Assembly: GCF_024298905.1 (NCBI RefSeq)
Contig: NZ_CP101154.1
Span: 620,001-684,000, forward strand
Direction: 5' to 3'
From: Natronomonas marina
GTDB taxonomy: Archaea > Halobacteriota > Halobacteria > Halobacteriales > Haloarculaceae
Length of the DNA stretch: 64,000 nt
The notes under the pieces are model-generated. The model did no database searches. It worked only from the letters and a program-made list of their open reading frames with translations, and was not told the origin of the DNA. Both the position numbers and the translations under genes were made by a program. This document shows, piece after piece, positions 24,405 to 33,495 of the stretch. Within the stretch, counting starts at the first letter, position 1. Each line of letters begins with the position of its first letter.

Positions 24405-25806
24405 TGCTACTCACCCCCTCGCGCCGCCGCTGTGAGACGTACGTCTCCATCGTGTCGGTCGCGATGATCTCGTAGAGCCGCGCTGGCTGGCGGTCGTCAG
24501 TCGGGCGGAGGATGCGGCCGAGTCGTTGGGCATACTGTCGTTTCGATGCACTCCCCGAGAGAATGATGCCGACGTTGGCCGCTGGCACGTTGATGCCCTC
24601 GTCGAGTACCTGTGAGGTGGCGAGCATCGAGTACTCGCCGCTGCGGAACCGTTCGAGAATCTCGGTGCGTTCGTCGGTGTCGGTCTGGTGTGTGATACAT
24701 GGGAGGATGAACTCCCGGGAGATGTCGTAGGCGAAGTCGTTGTTGGCGGTGAAGACGATGACGCGGTCGTCGTGGTGGCGTTTGAGCAGATTGTCGAGCG
24801 TGTCGAGCTTCTTCGTCGCCGTCCGGGCGATACGCTCGGCCCGCTGCTTTGCGATCAGCGCCCGCCGTCCCTGTGGATCGTAGGACGTGCGCTTGAGAAA
24901 TTCCGAGTAGCCCTGTTCCTTCCAGAGGTCGAAGTCGTGACTGTCGACGTAGTCCCGGTAGATTTGGTACTCTTCGTCGTATTCCGTGCGTTCCGCTGTC
25001 GTGAGACCGACGGACATCTGTATGGTTTCGTATTCGCTGAGGAACTCACCAGCAAGCTCGTCGACTGCTTCTTCGTAGACGACCGGCCCCATGCGGTCTT
25101 CGAGTAGTGCCTCCCGTCCGTCGGCACGCTCGTAGGTCGCCGTCAGACCGAGGCGATAGGGTGCGAGCGTCATCTCGGGGATCTGGAGATAGGTTTCGGC
25201 CGCCAGGTGGTGGGTTTCGTCGGTGACGAGCAGGCCGAACCGGTCGCCGTACTCGTCAATATACCGATAGGCGCTGTCGTAGGTCGTAACTGTGAGCGCG
25301 CCAATCTCGTGACTCCCGCCACCGAGAACGCCGACCTCGTCGGTGAGTTGCTCGCCGAACGCGTTGGTGAGCGTGGCGTGCCACTGGTTCATCAGGTCGA
25401 TCGTCGGGGTGACGACGAGCGCGCTGACGCCGGCGTCAGCAATCGCCTGCAACCCGAGGAAGGTCTTCCCGCTGCCGGTCGGGAGGACGACCGTGCCCTG
25501 TCGGTCGTGCGTACGCCACGAGTCGAGTGCGGCCTGCTGATACTCTCGCGGTTCGATCTGGAGCGCCGGCGTCAGAGCGAGATCCGGGTATGCTCTGGCT
25601 TCGTCTTCGACACCATCGTGGCTGAATGCGCTGTCGAGGGTGGCCTGGCCATCGCCGTCGCTCCACTGTCCGGCCCACTCTAGGAGTGCCCGGTATCGAT
25701 AGGCTTGAACGCGGTACGTATCGACGCGATCGTCCCACTCCGCGTAGGGCACTGTCTCGGGTGCATTGTGGAGCAAGAGCGTCCCATCGTCGAATTCGAT
25801 CCGCAT
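24391..25806 (-). CDS. XPB-type superfamily 2 DNA helicase
   Basis: A 471-residue archaeal XPB/Rad25-like helicase. Motifs: VLPTGSGKTFLG (Walker A), LLVTDETHHLAA (DETH box), LGLTATYERADGRE, and LATSQVLDEGINVP plus AQRLGRILRP in the second RecA domain. With Bax1 it forms a helicase-nuclease pair implicated in nucleotide excision repair. I start at MRIEFDDGTLLL (25806), the usual N-terminus; a longer frame up to 25935 adds 43 residues that are basic and unlike haloarchaeal protein. It is divergent from the long SWIM gene, 134 bp apart. Confidence 0.92.
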   Translation of the reverse strand: MRIEFDDGTLLLHNAPETVPYAEWDDRVDTYRVQAYRYRALLEWAGQWSDGDGQATLDSAFSHDGVEDEARAYPDLALTPALQIEPREYQQAALDSWRTHDRQGTVVLPTGSGKTFLGLQAIADAGVSALVVTPTIDLMNQWHATLTNAFGEQLTDEVGVLGGGSHEIGALTVTTYDSAYRYIDEYGDRFGLLVTDETHHLAAETYLQIPEMTLAPYRLGLTATYERADGREALLEDRMGPVVYEEAVDELAGEFLSEYETIQMSVGLTTAERTEYDEEYQIYRDYVDSHDFDLWKEQGYSEFLKRTSYDPQGRRALIAKQRAERIARTATKKLDTLDNLLKRHHDDRVIVFTANNDFAYDISREFILPCITHQTDTDERTEILERFRSGEYSMLATSQVLDEGINVPAANVGIILSGSASKRQYAQRLGRILRPTDDRQPARLYEIIATDTMETYVSQRRREGVSSSADG

Positions 25807-25940
25807 TCGGTACCTGAATCCACGAGCGAAGCACGATTCAATCTGTCGGGATTTCCGTCGAGAGACATACCGCCTGTCATCGACCAGTGACAGTGCAGCG
25901 TCAGGTTTTCGGTCGGTACCACAGTAGGCATGCACAAAGG

Positions 25941-27935
25941 ATGGACTACCCGACCCGCGAAGACATCCGGTCTCTCTGTACCGAACAGTCTTTCGAACGC
26001 GGTGTCAACTATTACCACCAGGATCGGGTGCAGGAACTGGAGGTCGACGGTGACGAGATCAGAGCTACTGTTCGCGGATCCAGCTACTACGACGTCGCTA
26101 TCGACATCGTGGACGATACGGTCCAGTCTCATTGCAATTGTCCGTACGACTACACAGGTGACTGCAAACACATCGTCGCGGTCCTGCTCGCTGTCGACGA
26201 CCGAGACACCAAGAGGGTGAACGACACGGATCCCGAACGAAATGAAACAGTGCCTGAAACGGTCGACATCGAATCACTGGTTGAGCAGACGACCGCCGAG
26301 GACCTCCGGGCGTTTCTGTTTGACATCATTGCCGACGATCAAGATATCCGTGACCGCTTCGTAGCGTTCGTCGGTGAGGACACAGGCAAGACAATCTACG
26401 ACTACAAACAGGAAATCGATCGACTGTTCGACGATGCCGTCAGCCGCCGGAGAATGGTCGAACACGACACGTACATCGACTTCTCGCAATACACCGACCT
26501 CGCGGAAACGCATCGAGAGCGGGGCCACGTCGATACGGTGACGGATATCTACCGGGCGATTTCCGAGGCGATACGTGAGAATCTGGACCGGGTCGACGAC
26601 AGCGGGGGGTACTACGGCCGCGAGTTGGAACGCGCTATCGAGTCGTATGCAGAGACGGTCGCAGAACAGGACCTCGACCACGAGCGAAAGCGGCCGTACA
26701 TCCAGTATCTCTGTGAGGAGTTCGTCGAGGCAGACTACGGGTTCGCCAGCGACTACTACGACGACGCACTCCGAACGCTCTGCACGACGGACGAAGACCT
26801 CGAATACTGGCTGGAACAACTCGACACACACGTCTCCGGTGTCACACTCGACGCAGTGCTCTCGGGTGACCCCTCCTCGGAAGCGGACGACCGACGCGAT
26901 CAGAGTGCGGACAGCGTTGATACATCTGACGGACCAGCGAGAGCCGACGAGTTCACAAGCCATTCCGAGCGCACGGACGACGTTCTCTACGTATCCGATT
27001 TCACCGACGGTCCGCTCAGAACCGACGATTTCACCGGCGGAACGCTCGATGTCGAACACTTGGCCGTCGGGACACTGAAATTCGAATACTTCGTCGGTGA
27101 CGCTTTCGAGGAGTTACGCGTCGATGAACAGACGACCGTCGAGAAACACACCGCAAGCGTCGAACCGACCGAGTCAGGGACAGCCGACACAAACACCTCT
27201 TCGTCACTGGAAAAACGGCGGCTGTTCTCGACGTACATCTACGTCCTCGAAGAACTCGGTGACGAAGACGCCCTCTCGAAACTCTACGAGGAGATCTACC
27301 TCGAAAGCGACCGTTTCTGCAAGGAGTACGCTCAACGGCTGATCGACGAGGGCAACGAAAGCCGGGCGATCGAAGTGATCGAAGACGGGATCCATACCTT
27401 CCGGTCACCCCGTAACCTTCGCTGGCTCGCCGCCGATCTCTACGAAGACCGGGATATGGACGAGTACCGTGACACGCTGAAACAGTTGTTTCTCGATCAC
27501 ACGGAGTGGGCGGCGTACGACGATCTGAAAGCGGTCTGTGACGATCAAGATTGGCAGTCGATCTACGAAGAATTCGAACGATACTTCGAGAGAGACGACC
27601 GAAAAGACCTCGTCTCGCTCTACGTCCACGACGACGACCTCGAAAAAGCGTTTGCCGAACTGAAAGACAGTGCGGACCTCTCGTCGGTTCGCCGGTATCG
27701 AGATCCGGTCGCAACCACTGCTCCGGTCGAATACTTCGAGCTCTATCGAGAGCTGCTCGTCCCGTTTGCCGCTGGCGACACCGGCCGACGCCACTACCGA
27801 GAAATCGCCGACCACCTCGAAGAGATGCAAGGACTGGTCCCCGAAGCGCGGTTCAAGGAGTTCGTCGATTTCCTGAAGGACAAACACTCGAACCGGCCAG
27901 CGTTCCTGGACGAACTGGAGAAAGCCGAGTTCTGA
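25941..27935 (+). CDS. SWIM zinc-finger protein with decapeptide repeats (long paralogue)
   Basis: A 664-residue protein starting MDYPTREDIRSLC after aaagg. SWIM motif at residues 65-77 (CNCPYDYTGDCKH). Residues 1-240 match the short SWIM protein. Around residues 350-395 is a run of degenerate 10-residue repeats: VSDFTDGPLR, TDDFTGGTLD, VEHLAVGTLK, FEYFVGDAFE. The last 250 residues are helical, TPR-like (RAIEVIEDGIHTF, HTEWAAYDDLKAVCDD), suggesting a protein-interaction scaffold. It is divergent from XPB-Bax1 and probably shares their promoter region. Confidence 0.88.
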   Translation: MDYPTREDIRSLCTEQSFERGVNYYHQDRVQELEVDGDEIRATVRGSSYYDVAIDIVDDTVQSHCNCPYDYTGDCKHIVAVLLAVDDRDTKRVNDTDPERNETVPETVDIESLVEQTTAEDLRAFLFDIIADDQDIRDRFVAFVGEDTGKTIYDYKQEIDRLFDDAVSRRRMVEHDTYIDFSQYTDLAETHRERGHVDTVTDIYRAISEAIRENLDRVDDSGGYYGRELERAIESYAETVAEQDLDHERKRPYIQYLCEEFVEADYGFASDYYDDALRTLCTTDEDLEYWLEQLDTHVSGVTLDAVLSGDPSSEADDRRDQSADSVDTSDGPARADEFTSHSERTDDVLYVSDFTDGPLRTDDFTGGTLDVEHLAVGTLKFEYFVGDAFEELRVDEQTTVEKHTASVEPTESGTADTNTSSSLEKRRLFSTYIYVLEELGDEDALSKLYEEIYLESDRFCKEYAQRLIDEGNESRAIEVIEDGIHTFRSPRNLRWLAADLYEDRDMDEYRDTLKQLFLDHTEWAAYDDLKAVCDDQDWQSIYEEFERYFERDDRKDLVSLYVHDDDLEKAFAELKDSADLSSVRRYRDPVATTAPVEYFELYRELLVPFAAGDTGRRHYREIADHLEEMQGLVPEARFKEFVDFLKDKHSNRPAFLDELEKAEF

Positions 27936-28267
27936 TCTTGACTTGTGAGTTCACAACCCCGAGTGGATGTGGTAAAATCCCACAATCTGACAGAATTGCC
28001 GTGAAACACTCAGAGGCTGAGTTCAGCAGACGGGCTCTGTTCATTCCAACCACTCTGCGGTGAATCAGCTGTGAGAACGCGCTTGCGTATTGACCGACGA
28101 AAATCATACCAGTTCCAAGTGATATTCTGAGCGCCATGCAAGATACAGAGCGCGAATCCTTCAGACTCCACACTCACGCGGTTTCCTGAAGTGTATAGTA
28201 TTGGTTCCACGTTACGGCCCGTGTCGAGGCAGCCAAACGTAAACTGATTCAGGCCTAACGTGCTTGT
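27936..28267. other. Intergenic stretch without a gene
   Basis: 332 bp, A+T richer than flanking genes, no convincing gene on either strand. It contains a segment near 28135-28160 (gatacagagcgcgaatcc) faintly like the end of the repeat pair at 28.9 and 29.4 kb. The right end presumably holds the promoter of the next membrane protein gene. Confidence 0.5.
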
Positions 28268-28804
28268 ATGGTCCCCGTCCCTCGACTCGTTGTTTCCCCC
28301 TTCAAGCACCTCGATCGGCTCCCATGTGGCGGAGATCGTGACGTTGGTGCAGGATACGTGATGGCGATTACGGCAGTCGGGGTCACGACTCTCTACTATC
28401 TCGTTGTCGGGGTTGGGATCCTACTGATCGGGGTGGGTTTTGGTGGTGCTCCGTTCGTTACCAACGCTGTAGTCGGACTCCTGTCGGGTGCTATCAGTCT
28501 CTCCGCCGTCGTTGCCCCACTGTTGTTCGTCACCGGGATCGCGGCGTGGCGACTCGTCCCCCCGTCACAGCGCTATGGGGGTGCGATCGGCGGTCTGTTG
28601 GCGATGGCGCTGGCCTATCTCGTCGCCGGCACAGTTGCAGTTGGCCTCGCCCCGATTTACACCATAGCCACCGGCAGTCCCCTCCTCGACACCGTCATCG
28701 GTGGTATTGGTATCATCGTCGTTGCGTTCCTCGCTTCGTCATGGATCGCGTTGCCGGCCAGCGTCCTAACTGGAACGCTATACGAGCGCTCGCTTGATGA
28801 GTGA
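28268..28804 (+). CDS. Polytopic membrane protein of unknown function
   Basis: A 178-residue protein with about five membrane helices (VTTLYYLVVGVGILLIGVGF, VVAPLLFVTGIAAWRL, GGAIGGLLAMALAYLVAG, DTVIGGIGIIVVAFLASSWI). A basic N-terminal 25 residues precede the first helix; a start at MAITAVGV (residue 32) is also possible. No family recognised. Confidence 0.65.
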   Translation: MVPVPRLVVSPFKHLDRLPCGGDRDVGAGYVMAITAVGVTTLYYLVVGVGILLIGVGFGGAPFVTNAVVGLLSGAISLSAVVAPLLFVTGIAAWRLVPPSQRYGGAIGGLLAMALAYLVAGTVAVGLAPIYTIATGSPLLDTVIGGIGIIVVAFLASSWIALPASVLTGTLYERSLDE

Positions 28805-28926
28805 GTCGGGAATCTCTCCAATGACCGTCTCGTAACGTTCTGAAACCGTTGACCCGAGACGGCTGTCCGGTGAGCGCTGAATTTCGGTTGAGCTCACCAC
28901 TTCTGTCTCTTGTGTATCCAGGCTCT

Positions 28927-29007
28927 ATATCGGCCAGACCGTTTCTGACAGCAGCTGAGTAGGTCTGCAGCGGCCTTCTGAATAGAGGGCGCGAATGCAG
29001 CATGAGA
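28927..29007 (+). repeat. Dispersed 81-bp repeat, copy A
   Basis: Aligns without gaps to copy B at 29359-29439, with roughly three quarters of positions identical. Both copies begin at a TATA-like element (ctctatatcgg / ctctttatcgg) and contain cagctgagtaggtctgcag and an identical tagagggcgcgaatg near the end. The two copies flank a small membrane protein gene. They could be duplicated promoter-leader segments or ends of a lost mobile element. Confidence 0.6.
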
Positions 29008-29036
29008 TGAGTACGGTCACATCGGAGAATTCGTGA

Positions 29037-29228
29037 TCAGTTCTCTTTCTCCCGGTAGGCGGCCGCATAGAGCGCAAGTGCGGAGAGAATCGTCACAACC
29101 GCTGCACCGAACATCACACCTGAAAACAGTCCATCGGTCGTTGCTGCAGCAGCGAACATAACTGCAGCACTGCCAGCGACGACGCCTGCCTGCTGTGTCC
29201 TGTTCCCACTCTCTGTCTGGAGGACCAT
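29037..29228 (-). CDS. Small two-helix membrane protein
   Basis: A 63-residue protein starting MVLQTESGNRTQQAG. Two hydrophobic helices follow (VVAGSAAVMFAAAATTDGLF and VMFGAAVVTILSALALYAAAY), ending in a charged REKEN tail. The ATG at 29228 is preferred to an in-frame GTG three codons upstream. Function unknown; it resembles the other tiny membrane proteins found from 34 to 46 kb. Confidence 0.6.
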   Translation of the reverse strand: MVLQTESGNRTQQAGVVAGSAAVMFAAAATTDGLFSGVMFGAAVVTILSALALYAAAYREKEN

Positions 29229-29358
29229 ACTCTCCACTAGCGGGGCCCGATAATAAATTCAGCAACCGAATTTCTGCTACCTGCAAACGCACAATGGGTA
29301 CAAGTGACTGAGACAATGGATAACATCAACCGTCCCTACCAGTGCCGTATATGCTCTT

Positions 29359-29439
29359 TATCGGTCAGGCTGTTTCTGCCAACAGGTGAATAGGGTTGCA
29401 GAGGTCTGCTGCATAGAGGGCGCGAATGTGGCATGCCAA
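29359..29439 (+). repeat. Dispersed 81-bp repeat, copy B
   Basis: Second copy of the repeat described at 28927-29007, same orientation, 432 bp further on. It sits about 90 bp left of the ISH51-like element. The rest of the gap 29238-29518 shows no gene. Confidence 0.6.
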
Positions 29440-29527
29440 GAGAGCGGACACCGGAGAAGATCGGATCGGTCGATGTATAGAATCCAATCAGCAAGGCAAC
29501 TCGACGTCGTTCATTCACCCTCTATTA

Positions 29528-30595
29528 GGCGGTGGTGCAGAAGTCCTCACAAGGAAGCGGTAGGACGAAATTGATGTGTCCAGCAGCAAGTCCGTCCTAC
29601 CGAGTAACGATACGGTCGAACAGGTTTTCAAAGCACTGGAGACGGAGACAACGGCACTGTTCGAACACCTCGATGTCTCGTTTCTCACCGACTATCCCGT
29701 GTTCGCCCCCGATCCGAGGGGGCGAACACGGGTGCACGACCCACCAGAACTCCTGAAAGGTGTCCTCCACTGCTTCTACCACGATATCTACGGTCCTCGT
29801 CCGATGGCACGGGAACTCCACAACGAGGACGTCTGGCGACAGTGTGGCTTCGAGCGTCCGCCGTCCCGGCGGACACTCTCAAGATTCATCACCGACTTCG
29901 AACTGGTCGCCGAGGACGTATTCATCGAGTTAGTCCACGAGCTTGCCGAGCAAGTCCCGCTCGGCAAGCTCTTCCGCATCGACGGCACAGACATCCCCGT
30001 CGATCACCGTGACGAGGACGCTGACTGGAACTACGATCACGCAGAAGACGCCTACTACTACGGCTACGGTTGCTGTGTCGTCACTGCAGCAGACAATATT
30101 CCGGTTGCAGCGGCGTTCACTCCTGGGAAGAAGGTCGATGAGGAGACGGCGATGCGCGTCACGCGTGACGCGCTCGCCGTCGACACGCCACGCTGGTTCC
30201 TCGGTGATTCTGAGTTCGATATGCTGGGGTGGCACGACTGGCTGCTGGAGCAGTCAGTCGTGCCGATATCACCGTACAACCCACGGAATACAGACGATCC
30301 TCCAGACATAGAATACCGCGTCGAAGAACGAATCAAAGCACACAGCGACACAGTTCGTCTCTGGCAGCGCCAACTCGACGAGACGTATGCAGAACGCTCA
30401 CGGGTTGAAACAGCGATTGGCGTCTGCAAGGATCTCGGCCTCGGGACCCCGCGGGTCCGAGGCCGAGTACGCGTCAAAGCACACGTCTTCATCGCTCTTT
30501 GCCTTCGATTGGCCGTTGCACTCGCTAATCACCATCGAGGAAACGATGTCGCCAGCCCAACCATCACGCTATGAGAACAGTTCTGCGCCACCGCC
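29528..30595 (+). mobile_element. ISH51-like insertion sequence
   Basis: A 1068-bp element with terminal inverted repeats GGCGGTGGYGCAGAA at both ends and an exact 9-bp direct duplication CCTCTATTA at 29519-29527 and 30596-30604. It contains one intact transposase gene filling nearly its whole length. The insertion lies between genes. The name ISH51-like rests on my recognition of the transposase; the boundaries are read directly. Confidence 0.9.
29576..30574 (+). CDS. ISH51-like DDE transposase
   Basis: A 332-residue transposase starting at GTG. Catalytic acids are visible in LFRIDGTDIPVD, FLGDSEFDMLGWHD and RSRVETAIGVCKDLG. The N-terminal helical part (VEQVFKALETETTALFEHLD) and RPPSRRTLSRFITDFE are as in haloarchaeal ISH51 proteins. 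No internal stop is present, so the enzyme looks complete. Confidence 0.87.
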   Translation: MSSSKSVLPSNDTVEQVFKALETETTALFEHLDVSFLTDYPVFAPDPRGRTRVHDPPELLKGVLHCFYHDIYGPRPMARELHNEDVWRQCGFERPPSRRTLSRFITDFELVAEDVFIELVHELAEQVPLGKLFRIDGTDIPVDHRDEDADWNYDHAEDAYYYGYGCCVVTAADNIPVAAAFTPGKKVDEETAMRVTRDALAVDTPRWFLGDSEFDMLGWHDWLLEQSVVPISPYNPRNTDDPPDIEYRVEERIKAHSDTVRLWQRQLDETYAERSRVETAIGVCKDLGLGTPRVRGRVRVKAHVFIALCLRLAVALANHHRGNDVASPTITL

Positions 30596-30755
30596 CCTCT
30601 ATTAAATTAAAAACACAATTCACTGACTGTATCCCGCACAATATCAAAAAGCCCGTTCTCATGTCGGTACTGTCAAAATTAATGTTATGATGCGTATCTA
30701 GAGGTGAAAACCAGCTATTACATTTTTTCTGCCACCGCACTTGGCTCCTCTAAAG

Positions 30756-31574
30756 ATGGTCGAAATCGACCAGTTGGTGTTCGGGGCGCTCATTGCTGCT
30801 CTCGCTCTCGTTGCAATCTGGCGAATGTCCGGCGCAATAAAAGCGCTCGTCGCCCTGTGGCGACGACCGCAGGTAACTGAAACAGATATTTCTACAGAGG
30901 AAACAGTTTCTGTGAAGGGAGAGGCGTTTGTCGAGGAGTCGGCAATGGCAACAGACCGGGTGTTCGACGATAATCCCCGAGATATAGGCTCGTACGTCTG
31001 GCGAGCAACATTTATTAGCGGCGGAAATTACACGTACGACTTCGACCGTGGTGAGTTCCGGAAGGCCCGCCGTTCGTTCGCATCGGGTATCGAGACTGGA
31101 CGGTTCGGTGTTTCAATTGGTAAGAAGGATGTATACGTTGACCCATCGTGGCTGGGTCAGGCATACGACTCAAAACCGCTCTCAGAAGTTACGATCGGCG
31201 AACACCGTAGTAACGTATCGCTTCCGTTGCGCCTCTCGCAGCAGCTGTTCGACTCACCGTATCTCAATCTCACGACCGCCGGTGAGTGTCAGTCGGGGAA
31301 ACTGTCTGACATTCTTGAGGTGAAGATCCACGACAATCGTACCGACGAGTTCATTATTGACGGCCGTGGGATTCCTGCAGGCGAGCAACTTTTCGTGAGT
31401 GGAACGGTAAGGGTCGAGGACGGCAGGCTTACTTTAGTCGGGACTGAAGACGCCCCATTGCTGATTTCTGATACCGGCCGGAAGGGACTCAGACGTCGGC
31501 TTGTCTGGAGGATACTGAAGAAGACGCTCCTGCTTTCTCTGGTAATTGGACTGGGTGTGCTATTCCTTGGCTAA
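30756..31574 (+). CDS. GIDE-domain-like (E3 ligase-like) membrane protein
   Basis: A 272-residue protein starting MVEIDQLVFG. One helix at the N-terminus (VFGALIAALALVAIW) and one at the C-terminus (TLLLSLVIGLGVLFL) bracket a beta-rich core. The order of elements, an ALVALWRRP stretch, an EETVSVKGEAFV strand, a YVWRA..F strand, IPAGEQLFVSGTVRVEDGRL and ISDTGRKGLRRRL, resembles the GIDE domain of MULAN-type E3 ubiquitin ligases, found in archaea without the RING finger. No RING cysteines are present. Role unknown. I start at the ATG at 30756; a TTG 15 bp upstream is the alternative. The gap 30605-30755 is AT-rich promoter-like sequence. Confidence 0.6.
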   Translation: MVEIDQLVFGALIAALALVAIWRMSGAIKALVALWRRPQVTETDISTEETVSVKGEAFVEESAMATDRVFDDNPRDIGSYVWRATFISGGNYTYDFDRGEFRKARRSFASGIETGRFGVSIGKKDVYVDPSWLGQAYDSKPLSEVTIGEHRSNVSLPLRLSQQLFDSPYLNLTTAGECQSGKLSDILEVKIHDNRTDEFIIDGRGIPAGEQLFVSGTVRVEDGRLTLVGTEDAPLLISDTGRKGLRRRLVWRILKKTLLLSLVIGLGVLFLG

Positions 31575-31767
31575 GAACGCTAAGAACGCGACCTTGATTG
31601 GGCTGAGTTCATGGAAAATAAGCGCTAGTGTTCAGCAGGAGGGCTGAAACATATCACCTATTGGGGGTTTCAACAAGGCCAAAAATACATACTGTCTCTC
31701 AAGGAGAGACGCTGTTCGGTGGCTAATGAGAGTAGCACTCGTATACCTTGTAGAGGCGTTCATCAGT

Positions 31768-33495
31768 ATGCACCCATGCTTTGCCAACAACAACGATGAC
31801 AACGCGACACAGACGAGTCAGAGTCGACGCCGATTCCTGCTCGGGACAGGCGCCCTGACAGCAGCTCTGGCGGGTTGCAGCGGCGATGACGTTCAAAGAG
31901 CAAACGACACTCCGACCGACGCCACTCCGACCGACGACCCCTCAACGGACACGTTCGATCCGGCGAGCAGCCTCCCCTACGGCCGGTGGTTAACGACAGA
32001 TCAGAGTGGGCTGTTTTTTTCCTACGCTAATCTGGACAATTTCCCCAAGGACATCGTCGCTGGCTCGGGAAACCCGTCGGACCTATCCGTCGATGATCCG
32101 CTGGCTCTGTATCCGCTCTTAATAGGCGGAGCAGCCGTCGGTGTCTGTCAATTGTCACTTTCGTTTACTGGGCTCACCCAGGCTGTGAGCCCCACGGCAA
32201 CGTCCGACTCGACAATAAACGAGGTGACTGTCGCCAATGAGACCATAATCGCTGAGGGATCCTTCGCAACCAACCAACTAGATGAACGATTGGTCGAGCC
32301 TACAGACGAAACATTTGGTATCGCCTACGAACAAACCGGCACGGATCGTGGGTACGACCGATACGAGGCCGTTGACGTCCCCGATTCAGTGAGCGATCCA
32401 CCTTCGGTAGCAGTCACAGACGAGACAGTCATCGTCGGGCCAGACGCCAGTCGACTCGACCAGGCGATCGCCGCCGGCGACGGGAATCGTTCTCGTGTCT
32501 TCGAGACCGATGAAACCGCTGCAGAACTGCTCGAACAGGCCGGCTCTGGTGATCTCGTGGTCGGTCGGTTCGGGTCAGCAACACCTGAGCAACTGTTCGG
32601 GGACCTCCAGCCCGACCCTGACCCGCAGTTCAGGCCGCACTCCGGTGAAAATGTGGTTACGGCAGTGGATTTCGACGCGAGCGGGGAGACGTTCGAGTCG
32701 CAGTTCGCCCTTGCCGCGGCCGACCTCGGTGAGGACAGGCGAGAGACGATCGAGACTTCGTTCGGGACAGCGGCCGTCGACGGCTCGCGATCAGTCGAGG
32801 TGAGCGACGACCGCATCACCGCTATTGGGACGTACGATGTCGACCAACTGTCTGCGGACCCCGCAGGGCAGGAGCTTTCGCAGGCAGCGGCTGCGGAGCT
32901 GGTGTCGCCGGAGGCGCTGACGTTCCAGTATGAGCCGCCACGTGGTCAACAGTTCGGTGAACTCTGGGTACGAGTAACCGAAGATACCGACGCCGCAGGG
33001 ATCCGGATAGAGGCTGATTCGGGCGGATACACCGAGATGCAGCCACAGGACCGGTCTGTCAGTGCCGATGACCGCGTTGCGGTCCAAGTTGATCCGGACG
33101 GGGACTCGGTAACTGTCTTTGCGGTCAACGCCGAGGGTGCGGCCGGTGAACTCACGACTTTCTCCGTCCCCACGGACGAATTGTCCGAGACAGCGGCCAG
33201 CGAGGCGGTTCCGGCAGATGCGCTGTCGTTTAGTTACGAGTCCCCTGATGGTGGCGATCTCGGGTCACTCACGGTCGAAGTCGTTGCAGACACGGACGCC
33301 AAGACACTCGTCGCGCAACCACAGGAGGCACCGGGTCTGTTCACCGACCGTGTCGGTTCGCTGACCAGTGAACAGTCGGTCGATGCTGGGACAACGCTCG
33401 AAACAGCCGTAGAGCCAGCGGGCGACGAGGTCGTCGTTTACGCGACTGTCGACGGTGCCACTGGTGAGGTTGCCCGCTGGCAAGGTCCCAATTGA
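31768..33495 (+). CDS. Large Tat lipoprotein with two C-terminal beta repeats
   Basis: A 575-residue protein starting MHPCFANNNDD, with SRRRFLLGTGALTAALAGCSG as Tat signal and lipobox, then a Thr/Asp-rich tether. The middle (residues 60-370) is unrecognised. The last 190 residues contain two similar units of about 90 residues, starting SPEALTFQYEPPRG and PADALSFSYESPDG and each ending with a V(F/Y)A(V/T)...GE(L/V) strand, which look like tandem immunoglobulin-like folds. An outward-facing membrane-anchored protein. An earlier in-frame start adds 14 hydrophobic residues in front of the Tat motif and is unlikely. Confidence 0.8.
   Translation: MHPCFANNNDDNATQTSQSRRRFLLGTGALTAALAGCSGDDVQRANDTPTDATPTDDPSTDTFDPASSLPYGRWLTTDQSGLFFSYANLDNFPKDIVAGSGNPSDLSVDDPLALYPLLIGGAAVGVCQLSLSFTGLTQAVSPTATSDSTINEVTVANETIIAEGSFATNQLDERLVEPTDETFGIAYEQTGTDRGYDRYEAVDVPDSVSDPPSVAVTDETVIVGPDASRLDQAIAAGDGNRSRVFETDETAAELLEQAGSGDLVVGRFGSATPEQLFGDLQPDPDPQFRPHSGENVVTAVDFDASGETFESQFALAAADLGEDRRETIETSFGTAAVDGSRSVEVSDDRITAIGTYDVDQLSADPAGQELSQAAAAELVSPEALTFQYEPPRGQQFGELWVRVTEDTDAAGIRIEADSGGYTEMQPQDRSVSADDRVAVQVDPDGDSVTVFAVNAEGAAGELTTFSVPTDELSETAASEAVPADALSFSYESPDGGDLGSLTVEVVADTDAKTLVAQPQEAPGLFTDRVGSLTSEQSVDAGTTLETAVEPAGDEVVVYATVDGATGEVARWQGPN

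Noticed and set aside
26990-27120. Possible CRISPR-like repeat from the regular protein repeats in the long SWIM gene
   Set aside because: The ten-residue repeat is visible in protein only; the DNA copies differ too much and lie inside a coding frame.
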